From: Blastococcus sp. TBT05-19
GTDB taxonomy: Bacteria > Actinomycetota > Actinomycetes > Mycobacteriales > Geodermatophilaceae
Reading direction: 5' to 3'
Length of the DNA: 64,000 nt
Assembly: GCF_003319095.1 (NCBI RefSeq)
Contig: NZ_QOHI01000001.1
Coordinates: 1 to 64,000 of the forward strand
Shown: positions 43,057-51,083 of the stretch, in pieces
Position numbering within the stretch: the stretch's first letter is position 1
Layout of the letters: each line of letters begins with the position of its first letter
Position numbers and translations under genes: made by a program
Notes under the pieces: generated by a model
What the model saw: only the letters and a program-made list of their open reading frames with translations
Database searches by the model: none
What the model was told of the DNA's origin: nothing

Positions 43057-43087
43057 AGCCTGCGGCCTCACGTTGCGTCAGGGTCAA
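43057..43087 (-). promoter_or_regulatory. Second MerR-type promoter, orphaned
   Basis: On the minus strand TTGACC (43082-43087), a 19-bp spacer with dyad CCTGACG-n3-CGTGAGG, and CAGGCT (43057-43062). It reads leftwards into the truncated merR and then antisense into the HEPN-type gene. The rest of the 338-bp gap between 42941 and 43279 shows no gene; its right part (43093-43279) must hold the osmoprotectant operon promoter, though I see no clear boxes. Confidence 0.72.
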
Positions 43088-43279
43088 GCGCGTTCGGTCG
43101 CCCTTCCGGGGGACCGTTGCCGAACCGTCACGATCTTCGACCCTCCACGCCTCGCCGGTCTGTGCAACGGTCGAGGACCGGAGCACTGGTGGCGCGACCC
43201 GACCGGATCGCCCCCACCCCCGTACCGACCACCGACGACGACCGGACGGCCCGCCGTGGCCAGGAGAGGTGGCGGCTGC

Positions 43280-43921
43280 ATGGTCGACTACGTGATCGAG
43301 CGCTGGGGGCTGATCGCCTACCAGGCGTTCCAGCACCTGAGCCTGGTGGTCCAGTGCGTGCTGCTGGGGTCGGCGATCGGCGTCGGGGTCGCCGTGCTGG
43401 TGTACCGGAACCGGTCGGCGACGGCGCTGGCCAACGGCGTCTCGGCGGTGGGGCTCACGATCCCGGCCTTCGCGCTGCTGGGCATCCTGCTGGCCCCGTT
43501 CGGTTTCGGGATCACCCCCGCGGTGATCGCCGTGACCTTCTACGCCGCGCTGCCGGTGCTGCGGAACGCCGTGGTGGGCCTGGCCGGCGTCGACCGGGCC
43601 ACCGTCGAGTCCGCCCGGGGGATCGGGATGACCCGCGCGGCCACCCTGCTGCGCGTGGAGCTCCCGCTCGCCTGGCCGGTCATCCTCGCCGGCGTCCGCG
43701 TGTCCACGCAGATGGTCATGGGCATCGCCGCGATCGCCGCCTACGTGCTCGGCCCGGGGCTCGGCGGCTTCATCTTCTCGGGCCTGTCCCGCCTGGGCGG
43801 CGCCAACGCCCTCAACTCCGCGCTCACCGGGACGATCGCCATCGTCCTGCTGGCCCTCGTCCTCGACCTGCTGCTCGTGCTGCTGGGTCGGCTCACCACC
43901 CCCAGGGGGATCCGTGTCTGA
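43280..43921 (+). CDS. opuCB: OpuC-type ABC transporter permease (osmoprotectant)
   Basis: A 213-residue inner-membrane permease with five or six helices. The cytoplasmic EAA-like loop is VDRATVESARGIGMTRAATLLRVELPLAWPV. AYVLGPGLGGFIFSGLSR near the end is typical of the OpuCB/ProW group, which imports glycine betaine, choline or carnitine. The ATG has AGGAGAGG upstream. It overlaps the ATPase gene by 8 bp and is the first gene of a four-gene operon. Confidence 0.88.
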   Translation: MVDYVIERWGLIAYQAFQHLSLVVQCVLLGSAIGVGVAVLVYRNRSATALANGVSAVGLTIPAFALLGILLAPFGFGITPAVIAVTFYAALPVLRNAVVGLAGVDRATVESARGIGMTRAATLLRVELPLAWPVILAGVRVSTQMVMGIAAIAAYVLGPGLGGFIFSGLSRLGGANALNSALTGTIAIVLLALVLDLLLVLLGRLTTPRGIRV

Positions 43922-45095
43922 GACAACGTCCGTGCCGTCGCCCGGTGCCACCGGCGACCGGAACATCAGCGGGGTCTCCATCCGCCTCGAGGGCGTGACG
44001 AAGCGCTACCCCGGCCAGGACCGCGCCGCGGTCGACGACGTGAGCTTCGAGATCGCGGCGGGCGAGACGGTGATGTTCGTGGGCCCGTCGGGCTGCGGCA
44101 AGACCACCCTGCTGAAGATGCTCAACCGCCTGATCGAGCCCACCAGCGGCCGGATCCACCTCGGCGACGAGGACGTCACCGACCAGGACGCCGACCAGCT
44201 GCGCCGGCGGATCGGCTACGTCATCCAGGCCGGTGGCCTGTTCCCGCACATGACGGTCGCGGCGAACGTGGGCATTGTCCCGCGGATGCTCAAGTGGGAC
44301 CGGCAGCGGATCACCGAGCGGGTCGACGAGCTGCTGGACCTGGTGGGCCTGGACCCGGCCGTCTACCGCGACCGGTACCCGCGGGAGCTCTCCGGCGGCC
44401 AGCAGCAGCGCGTCGGCGTCGCCCGGGCGCTGGCCGCGGACCCGCCGGTCCTGCTCATGGACGAGCCGTTCGGCGCCGTCGACCCGATCACCCGCCAGCG
44501 CCTGCAGGACGAGCTGCTCCGCATCCAGGAGGAGCTGGGCAAGACCATCGTCTTCGTCACCCACGACTTCGACGAGGCCCTGAAGCTCGGCGACAAGATC
44601 GCGATCTTCGACGTGGGCGCCCGCGTCGTGCAGTACGACACCCCCGAGCGGATCCTCGCCGAGCCGGCCGGGGACTACGTGGCCGACTTCGTCGGCGCCG
44701 GCGCCACGCTGAAGCAGCTCTCGCTCACCCGGGTGGCCGACGTGCAGCTCGAGCCGGTGACGACGGCGCTCGCGGGTGCGGACTCGACCGCGGTCGTGGC
44801 CGCGGCGCAGGCCGCCGGCGACGACTTCGTGGTGGTGCTGGACGGCCGGGGCCGGCCGATCAGCTGGCCGACCGTCGCCGAGCTGTCCCGGACGACGACG
44901 GTGCCGGTCACCGTCGACGAGCGGCTGCCCGTCGTGGGGCTGCAGTCCACCCTCAACGACGCGCTGGACACCATGCTCGCGGCCAGCCAGGGCGGCGTCG
45001 TCGTCACCGGCCGGCGAGACAGCCTGGCCGGCGTGGTGACGGTGGAGACGGTCATGGCCGTCATCCAGCAGGCCCGGGCCGAGGTGGCCCGGTGA
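43914..45095 (+). CDS. opuCA: Osmoprotectant ABC transporter ATPase with CBS region
   Basis: A 393-residue ATPase. Walker A is GPSGCGKTT, signature LSGGQQQR, Walker B VLLMDEPFGAVDP and the switch His VTHDFDEA. The PITRQRLQDELLRIQ segment is typical of the OpuCA/ProV group. The C-terminal 110 residues form a CBS-type module (VVLDGRGRPISW, GVVVTGRRDSLAGVVTVETVM), which in OpuA senses ionic strength. It overlaps both adjacent permease genes. Confidence 0.9.
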   Translation: MSETTSVPSPGATGDRNISGVSIRLEGVTKRYPGQDRAAVDDVSFEIAAGETVMFVGPSGCGKTTLLKMLNRLIEPTSGRIHLGDEDVTDQDADQLRRRIGYVIQAGGLFPHMTVAANVGIVPRMLKWDRQRITERVDELLDLVGLDPAVYRDRYPRELSGGQQQRVGVARALAADPPVLLMDEPFGAVDPITRQRLQDELLRIQEELGKTIVFVTHDFDEALKLGDKIAIFDVGARVVQYDTPERILAEPAGDYVADFVGAGATLKQLSLTRVADVQLEPVTTALAGADSTAVVAAAQAAGDDFVVVLDGRGRPISWPTVAELSRTTTVPVTVDERLPVVGLQSTLNDALDTMLAASQGGVVVTGRRDSLAGVVTVETVMAVIQQARAEVAR

Positions 45096-45907
45096 CCGCG
45101 GCGACGGAGGCACGCCCGGACGGGGCGCCGGACGGCGTCCCCGCCGAGGAGACCGCGCGTCAGGCGGACGACTCCGCGGCCCGGGACGGCGGCTGGCGGG
45201 CCCTGGCGCTGCAGCCGGCGCTGATCGGCCTCGGGGTGCTGGCCTTCCTCGTCTGGCGGGCCACCGCCGAGCTGAGCGAGACCGAGGACCGCCAGCTGGG
45301 TGCGACCGTGCTGTGGAACAGCATCCGAGAGCACGTGTACCTGACCGTGGTCGCGGCGGTCGTCGTGCTGCTGATCGCCATCCCGCTGGGCATCGCGCTG
45401 ACCCGCCCGCGGCTGCGCCGCTTCAGCCCGCTGGTGATCGGCGTGGCCAACACCGGGCAGGCAGCACCCGCGATCGGCCTGTTCGTGCTGCTGGCGACCT
45501 GGCTCGGCTTCGGGTTCCGGACGACGGTGATCGCGCTGGTGATCTACGCGGCGCTGCCGGTGCTGCGCAACACGATGGTGGGCCTGCAGGGTGTCGACGC
45601 GCGGCTGGTGGAGGCCGGGCGCGGCATGGGCATGAGCGCGCGGTCGGTCCTGCTGCGCGTGGAGCTGCCGCTGGCCGTCCCCGTGCTGCTCGCGGGCGTG
45701 CGGACGGCGCTGGTGCTGCTCGTCGGCACCGCGACGCTGGCCACCTTCATCGACGGCGGCGGGCTGGGCGTGCTGATCAACACCGGCATCACTCTGTCGC
45801 TGGACTCCCTGCTGATCAGCGGCGCGGTGCTCGTCGCGCTGCTCGCGCTCGCGGCGGACTGGCTCGGCCGGGTCGTCGAGCACGTCGCCCGGCCGAAGGG
45901 GCTGTGA
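45092..45907 (+). CDS. opuCD: OpuC-type ABC transporter permease, second subunit
   Basis: A 271-residue permease, paralogous to the first. It has a longer N-terminal hydrophilic tail (about 30 residues) and an extra first helix. The EAA-type loop is VDARLVEAGRGMGMSARSVLLRVELPLAVPV, and IDGGGLGVLINTGI near the end matches the family. The GTG start is in the ATPase stop (GTGA), and the stop overlaps the binding-protein ATG by one base (TGATG). Confidence 0.88.
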   Translation: MTAATEARPDGAPDGVPAEETARQADDSAARDGGWRALALQPALIGLGVLAFLVWRATAELSETEDRQLGATVLWNSIREHVYLTVVAAVVVLLIAIPLGIALTRPRLRRFSPLVIGVANTGQAAPAIGLFVLLATWLGFGFRTTVIALVIYAALPVLRNTMVGLQGVDARLVEAGRGMGMSARSVLLRVELPLAVPVLLAGVRTALVLLVGTATLATFIDGGGLGVLINTGITLSLDSLLISGAVLVALLALAADWLGRVVEHVARPKGL

Positions 45908-46887
45908 TGCGTACCCCGACCACCGCCGCGGCGGCGCTGTTGTCGTCGCTGGCGCTGCTCACCGGCTGCGGCCTGCAGAGCGCCAACACCTTCGTCCCCG
46001 ATGCAGGTCCCGCAGCGATCGAGCCGATCGCCGGCGAGGGCGCGGCCGTCACCGTCGGCACCAAGAACTTCACCGAGGCGCTGATCCTCGGCAAGATCGC
46101 CGTCATCGCGCTGCAGGTCGCCGGCTTCGACGTGACCGACCGCAGCGGCATCCCCGGTGCAGCCCCCGCCCGTGCGGCGATGCTCGGCGGCGAGGTCGAG
46201 ATGCAGTGGGAGTACACCGGCACGGGCTGGCTGAACTACCTGGGGATGTCCGAGGGCATCCCGGACCAGCAGGAGCAGTTCGAGGCGGTCCGGGACGCCG
46301 ACGCGGCCAACGGGCTCACCTGGCTGCCGCCGGCACCCATGAACAACACCTACGCCTTCGCCGTCCGCAGCGAGGCGGTGGAGGACCTGGGCGGCGTCGC
46401 CACGCTGTCCGACGTCGCCGGCCTGCCGGTGGAGGAGCGGACGTTCTGCGTGGAGTCGGAGTTCGCCACCCGCAGCGACGGCTTCGAGCCGATGCTGGAG
46501 GCCTACGGCATCCCGCTCGGCGATCCGCAGGGCGTGCCGCGGGACAACGTCCGCATCCTCGACACCGGGGCGGTCTACACCGCGACCGACGCCGCGGCGT
46601 GCAACTTCGGCGAGGTGTTCACGACCGACGGCCGCATCGAGTCCCTCGACCTGACGGTGCTCGAGGACGACCGCGGCTACTTCCCGGCCTACAACGCCTC
46701 CCCGGTGGTCCTCACCGAGGTGCTCGAGCGGAACCCGGAGATCGCCGACGTCTTCGCGCAGGTCAGCCCGTTGCTCACCGACGAGGTGATGATCGAGCTC
46801 AACCGGCGGGTCGACGTCGGCGGCGAGCAGCCGGAGGACGTGGCCCTGGACTGGATGGTGTCCGAGGGGCTGGTCACGCGCGGCTAG
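45907..46887 (+). CDS. opuCC: Osmoprotectant-binding lipoprotein
   Basis: A 326-residue lipoprotein and the ligand receptor of the transporter. The signal peptide ends in the lipobox LLTGC (Cys about 21). The mature protein starts with the family motif VTVGTKNFTEALILGKI, and MQWEYTGTGWLNYLG, TFCVESEFATRSDG and FPAYNASPVV belong to the OpuAC/QAT fold. Ligand is probably glycine betaine, choline or carnitine; the aromatic cage cannot be assigned by eye. Confidence 0.9.
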   Translation: MRTPTTAAAALLSSLALLTGCGLQSANTFVPDAGPAAIEPIAGEGAAVTVGTKNFTEALILGKIAVIALQVAGFDVTDRSGIPGAAPARAAMLGGEVEMQWEYTGTGWLNYLGMSEGIPDQQEQFEAVRDADAANGLTWLPPAPMNNTYAFAVRSEAVEDLGGVATLSDVAGLPVEERTFCVESEFATRSDGFEPMLEAYGIPLGDPQGVPRDNVRILDTGAVYTATDAAACNFGEVFTTDGRIESLDLTVLEDDRGYFPAYNASPVVLTEVLERNPEIADVFAQVSPLLTDEVMIELNRRVDVGGEQPEDVALDWMVSEGLVTRG

Positions 46888-46898
46888 GGTCGCTCGCG

Positions 46899-47603
46899 AT
46901 GGACGACGACGGACCGCGCGGCTGGGGCGCGCCCCTGCACTCCGCCGTGCTGGACGTCGCCGCGGTCGGGCCGGGCACGCGCCTGCTCGACCTGGGCTGC
47001 GGTACGGGTCGGCTCGCCCGGGCGGCGGTGGACCGCGGAGCAGCGGTGACCGGCGTCGATCTCGATGCCGATGCGGTGGCGCAGGCTGCCGCGGACGTGC
47101 CCGGGGCGACCTTCGCCGTGCGGCACGCGCAGGATCCGCCGCCCGGGCCGTTCGACGTCGTGACCGCGGTCCAGCTCCTGATGCACGTGGCCGATCCGGT
47201 CGCGGTCCTGCGCCGGGCCGGCCGGGTGGGCGGCGTCGTGGTCGCGACCGTGTGGGGCCGCGATGCCGAGTGCGACCTGCGCGTGCTGCAGGAGGCCCTG
47301 GCGGCGCGCCGGCCGGGGCGGGGGCCGGCGGTGAGCGAGCCGGCCCGCCTGCGGGCGATGGCCGAGCGCGCGGGCCTGGCCGTGGAGCGCCTCGACGAGG
47401 TGCTCGTTCCCTTCTCCTACGCCGACGAGGACGAGCTGCTCCAGCCGCTGCTGGCCACGCCCGTCGGGCGGGCGGCCGCGCGGCGGGCCGACCCGGAGGG
47501 CCTGCGCTCGACCGTCCTCGAGACGCTCGAGCCCTACCGCACCGGCGACGGCGGCTACCGGCTGGAGAACCTGTTCCGGGTGCTGGTGGCCCGGCCCGCC
47601 TGA
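46899..47603 (+). CDS. SAM-dependent methyltransferase
   Basis: A 234-residue class I methyltransferase. LLDLGCGTGRLARAAVDRG is motif I, VTGVDLDADAV the next acidic strand, and FDVVTAVQLLMHVADP motif II. The GWGAPLHSAVLD segment before motif I marks a small-molecule methyltransferase. It follows the osmoprotectant operon by 11 bp and could be cotranscribed, though no functional tie is obvious. Confidence 0.8.
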   Translation: MDDDGPRGWGAPLHSAVLDVAAVGPGTRLLDLGCGTGRLARAAVDRGAAVTGVDLDADAVAQAAADVPGATFAVRHAQDPPPGPFDVVTAVQLLMHVADPVAVLRRAGRVGGVVVATVWGRDAECDLRVLQEALAARRPGRGPAVSEPARLRAMAERAGLAVERLDEVLVPFSYADEDELLQPLLATPVGRAAARRADPEGLRSTVLETLEPYRTGDGGYRLENLFRVLVARPA

Positions 47604-47606
47604 CGC

Positions 47607-48200
47607 TCAGACGAGCGCGCGGACGGTCTCCACGACGGCGACGACGGCGAACACCAGGAACAGGGCGGCGGCCACCCGGCGGATCAGCGGGATCGGCAGC
47701 CGGTCGGCGAGCTTCTTGCCCAGGAACACCGCCAGCCCGGAGACGACGAGCAGCGCGGCCCAGGCGCCGACGAACACCGACAGCGGCTCCTCGTAGCGGG
47801 CGGCCAGGCCCGCGGTCGCCAGCTGCGACAGGTCGCCCCACTCCGCGGCGAACAGCACGCCGAACGAGATCGCCGCCGCGCGCAGGAACGACGTCTCCTC
47901 GCGGGTGTCCGCCGCCTCCCCGCCGTCCTCGACGTCGCCGGCGCTGCGCCAGAGGATGACCGCGCCGACCAGGAACAGCAGCGCCACGACGCCGGTGACC
48001 AGCGCCTCGGGCAGCAGCGAGAGCAGGGACCCCGCGGTGACGGCGATCGCGACCTGCAGGCCGAACGCCGTGCCGACGCCGACGAAGACCGGCAGCGGGG
48101 CGAACCGGGTGGCCAGCACGAGGCTGGCGAACAGCGTCTTGTCGGGCAGCTCGACCGGGAGCACCAGCACGAACGCGGCCAGGACGACCGACCAGATCAC
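47607..48200 (-). CDS. TMEM165/GDT1 (UPF0016) family transporter
   Basis: A 197-residue membrane protein with six helices in two inverted repeats. Each repeat carries the family's metal motif: VELPDKTLFAS (usual E-x-G-D-K-T, with Pro for Gly) in the first and FAAEWGDLSQLAT in the second. Members export manganese or exchange calcium/manganese for protons. The GTG has GGAGGAGG upstream. I looked for a manganese riboswitch in the 97-bp leader and did not see its conserved core. Confidence 0.88.
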   Translation of the reverse strand: MIWSVVLAAFVLVLPVELPDKTLFASLVLATRFAPLPVFVGVGTAFGLQVAIAVTAGSLLSLLPEALVTGVVALLFLVGAVILWRSAGDVEDGGEAADTREETSFLRAAAISFGVLFAAEWGDLSQLATAGLAARYEEPLSVFVGAWAALLVVSGLAVFLGKKLADRLPIPLIRRVAAALFLVFAVVAVVETVRALV

Positions 48201-48297
48201 GACGAACCCTCCTCCGCGCGGCGCTGCCGGGCGGGGCTCGGGCAGACGATCTCTCGGCCGACCACGGTAGCGGGCCGGTTCCGGGGCCCGCCGCGGG

Positions 48298-49746
48298 CTA
48301 GCGCTTCCGGGTCGCCTTCACCCGGTACATGGCGGCGTCGGAGGTGGCCAGGGCCGTGTCCGCGGTGTCGCCCGGGCCGCAGAGGGCGACCCCGATGCTG
48401 ATGCCGACGGCGTGCTCCGCGCCGTTCGTGCGGCGCAGCGGCTGCTCGAACGCGGCGGTGATGCGGTCGGCGATGACCTGCGCGGCCTGCTCGCTGCCCA
48501 CCTCGGGGCAGAGGACGACGAACTCGTCGCCGCCGATGCGCGCCACCGTGTCGCCGGGGCGGATCGCCGCGGCCAGCCGGCGGGACGCCTCCACGAGGAC
48601 CTCGTCACCGGCGGCGTGGCCGGCGGAGTCGTTGACCGGCTTGAAGCCGTCCAGGTCGCAGTAGAGGACCGCCATCCGGCGCTGGGCGCGCTCGGCCGCG
48701 GCCAGGCTCTGGTCCAGCCGGTCCAGGAGCAGGTTGCGGTTGGGCAGCCCGGTCAGCGGGTCGTGCAGCGCCGCCTCGCGCAGCGCGGCCTCCAGCGCCC
48801 GCTGCTCCGTGACGTCGGTGAGGGCGACGACGATGCCGGTCATGCGGCCCTCGTCGTCGTGCACCTGGACCCCGGAGCCCGAGACGCGGCGCAGCGGCCG
48901 GCCCGGGAGGGCGATGCCCATCTCGGCGTCGTCCACGCGGCCTTCGGTGTAGACGCGGCTGAACGGGACGTCCTGGTAGGCGAGCGGGGCGCCGTCCACG
49001 TCGGTGAGCCCGAACGCGCCCGGGATGTCCTCGACGGCCACGGTCGGGTCCGCGTCGAGGCCGTGCCAGTCGCGGGCGGCAGCGTTGAAGAGGGTGACGC
49101 GCCCGTCGGCGTCGCCGCCGATGACGCCGACGGGCAGCACCTCGAGCAGTGCGCGGGTGAAGGCGGTGGACCTGGACAGCTCGTCGTGGGCCCGGGCGGT
49201 CTCGGCGCGGGCGAGCTGGCTGGCCGCGGCCAGGTCGGCGAGCTGCCGCGCCTGCTGGTGCGCCCGCAGCAGGGAGGCGACCGCGGTGCCGACCTCGGCC
49301 AGCCGCTCCCGGTCGGCGTCGGTGAAGGTGTGCGGCTCGTGGTCGAACACGCAGAGCGCGGCGACGGTGCGGCCGTCGACGTCGACGGGGGCGCAGGCGA
49401 AGGCGCGGATACCGCCGCGGCGGCCGTCCACCCAGGGGCTGAGCGCGAACCGGGAGTCCTCGGTCACGTCGTCGGCGGTCTGCACGCCGGGGCCGCGGAG
49501 CATCAGCGTCTCGACCATCGAGCCCTTGCGCGGCCAGGACGCCCCGCGGAAACCGTGCACGGCCAGCACGTGCATGACCGCGGTGTCCATGGTGATGACC
49601 GAGGCGCGCGTCATGCCGGTGACCGCGGCGGCCACCCGCACGAGCCCTTCGAGCGCGGGGTCGGCGTCCGTGGCGGGCAGGTCGAGGTCCGGGAGGTCGG
49701 CAGCAGGACGGCCGAGCACCGGTGCGGGCTCCGTCGTGCTGCTCAT
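48298..49746 (-). CDS. Diguanylate cyclase with GAF and PAS domains
   Basis: A 482-residue soluble signalling protein. A GAF domain (about 35-170, with MVETLMLRGPGVQTADDV and AFACAPVDVDGRTVAALCVFDH) is followed by a short coiled coil, a PAS domain (about 200-310, LLEVLPVGVIGGDADGRVTLF) and a GGDEF domain (DPLTGLPNRNLLLDRLDQ, then RIGGDEFVVLCPE). The intact GGDEF motif predicts c-di-GMP synthesis. No EAL domain follows. The ATG has GGAAGGA upstream. A perfect 18-bp palindrome lies 38 bp before the start. Confidence 0.92.
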   Translation of the reverse strand: MSSTTEPAPVLGRPAADLPDLDLPATDADPALEGLVRVAAAVTGMTRASVITMDTAVMHVLAVHGFRGASWPRKGSMVETLMLRGPGVQTADDVTEDSRFALSPWVDGRRGGIRAFACAPVDVDGRTVAALCVFDHEPHTFTDADRERLAEVGTAVASLLRAHQQARQLADLAAASQLARAETARAHDELSRSTAFTRALLEVLPVGVIGGDADGRVTLFNAAARDWHGLDADPTVAVEDIPGAFGLTDVDGAPLAYQDVPFSRVYTEGRVDDAEMGIALPGRPLRRVSGSGVQVHDDEGRMTGIVVALTDVTEQRALEAALREAALHDPLTGLPNRNLLLDRLDQSLAAAERAQRRMAVLYCDLDGFKPVNDSAGHAAGDEVLVEASRRLAAAIRPGDTVARIGGDEFVVLCPEVGSEQAAQVIADRITAAFEQPLRRTNGAEHAVGISIGVALCGPGDTADTALATSDAAMYRVKATRKR

Positions 49747-49783
49747 CCTGACGTCCTTCCGGGGTGGGGCGGTCCGTTCAGTT

Positions 49784-49801
49784 CCGCAACGGCCGTTGCG
49801 G
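49784..49801. promoter_or_regulatory. 18-bp perfect palindrome upstream of the GGDEF gene
   Basis: CCGCAACGG followed directly by its complement CCGTTGCGG, centred 47 bp upstream of the GAF-PAS-GGDEF start codon. The position suits an operator; the binding protein is unknown. The remaining 180 bp to the divergent MFS gene show no further feature. Confidence 0.5.
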
Positions 49802-49985
49802 TTCCGATGTTGAGCATCTGCGGCCGGTCTCCCCCGGAGGGGTAACTGGCCGGGCCGGTCTCCGGGTTCCCGGGGCCGCAGGGCTGCCCGAGCCCGCCCC
49901 GGAGGGCTAGCCTCCGACCGTGCACCGACATTGATCCGCACCGCCGCCGCTGCCCGGGGCGGCCAGGCCCTTCGCGCGCCTGGCC

Positions 49986-51077
49986 GTGTGCTGGGCCGCG
50001 CTCTCCGAGCTGGTTCCGCTCTACCCCCTGTACGCCCTGCTGTTCCTGGACACGGGGGTGTCGGCGGCCCAGCTGTCGCTGCTGTTCGGCCTGTGGTCGG
50101 TGACCGGGTTGCTGGCCGAGGTGCCGGCGGGCCTGCTGGCCGACCGGTGGTCGCGGCGAGGCGTGCTGGTCCTGTCCGGGGTGCTGCAGGCGGCCGCGTT
50201 CGCGCTGTGGACCGCAGTGCCCTCGCCCCCCGCCTTCGCCGTCGGCCTCGTGGTGTGGGGCATCGGTGGGGCGTGCTCGTCGGGCACGGCGGAGGCGCTG
50301 GTGCACGACGGGCTGGCCGAGCGCGGCGCCGCCGACCGCTTCGGCCGGGTGCACGGCTGGATGACCGCCGCCGAGCTGCTGGTGCAGGTGCCCACGGCGC
50401 TCCTGGCGACCGGGTTGCACGCGCTCGGTGGGTACCGCCTGGTCGGCTGGGTCAGCGTCGCCGCCTGCCTGGCCGCGGCTCTCCTCGCCCTGCGGTTCCC
50501 CGAACCGGCGCGGGACGACGGCGAGGAGGAGGTGCCGCCGCGGCGCGAGGTGGTCGCCGTGCTGCGCCGTCCGGCCCTGCTGGCGGTCGTCGCCGCCGTC
50601 GCCCTGGTCGGCGGCCTCGACGGCATGGAGGAGTACTTCCCGGTCCTGGCCGCCGGGTACGGGCTGCCCACCGCCGCCGTGCCCCTGGCCGTGCTCGTGG
50701 TGTCGCTGGCCGGGGCCGCCGGGGCTGCGGCCGGGGGCCGGATGAGGCGGCCGGGCGGCCGGCTGCCGGCGGTGCTGCTCGCCGGAGCCGGCGCCGGCCT
50801 GCTGGGCTCGGTCGTCCTCCCCGCGCCGGTCGCGCTCGTCGTCCTCGCCGGCGCCTACGGTCTGCACCTCGCGGTGCTCGTGGCGGCGGAGGCGGAGCTG
50901 CAGCGCCGGATCACCGGCCCGTACCGGGCGACGGTCACGTCGGTGGCCGGCGTGGGCGTCGAGCTCGGCTCGCTGCTGGTGTTCCTCGCCTGGGCCGTGG
51001 GCGGGCCGTCCGGCCTCGGCCTGCTGGTGCTCGCCGTCGTCCCGGTGGCAGCGGGCGGCCTGCGGTCGCGGACCTGA
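49986..51077 (+). CDS. MFS transporter
   Basis: A 363-residue membrane protein with about 11 or 12 helices. AEVPAGLLADRWSRRGVLVLSG carries the loop 2-3 signature of the major facilitators. The length is short for the family, and the GTG at 49986 falls at the very edge of helix 1 with no ribosome site. Upstream the frame is closed by TGA at 49932, just after GTG-CAC-CGA-CAT with a GGAGGG farther up. The true start may therefore be a rare codon, or the 5' end may be damaged. Confidence 0.75.
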   Translation: MCWAALSELVPLYPLYALLFLDTGVSAAQLSLLFGLWSVTGLLAEVPAGLLADRWSRRGVLVLSGVLQAAAFALWTAVPSPPAFAVGLVVWGIGGACSSGTAEALVHDGLAERGAADRFGRVHGWMTAAELLVQVPTALLATGLHALGGYRLVGWVSVAACLAAALLALRFPEPARDDGEEEVPPRREVVAVLRRPALLAVVAAVALVGGLDGMEEYFPVLAAGYGLPTAAVPLAVLVVSLAGAAGAAAGGRMRRPGGRLPAVLLAGAGAGLLGSVVLPAPVALVVLAGAYGLHLAVLVAAEAELQRRITGPYRATVTSVAGVGVELGSLLVFLAWAVGGPSGLGLLVLAVVPVAAGGLRSRT

Positions 51078-51083
51078 GCCCGG

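Noticed and set aside
48201..48297. Manganese (yybP-ykoY) riboswitch before the GDT1-type transporter.
   Set aside because: The leader is under 100 bp and lacks the conserved loop sequences, although the gene family is often riboswitch-controlled.
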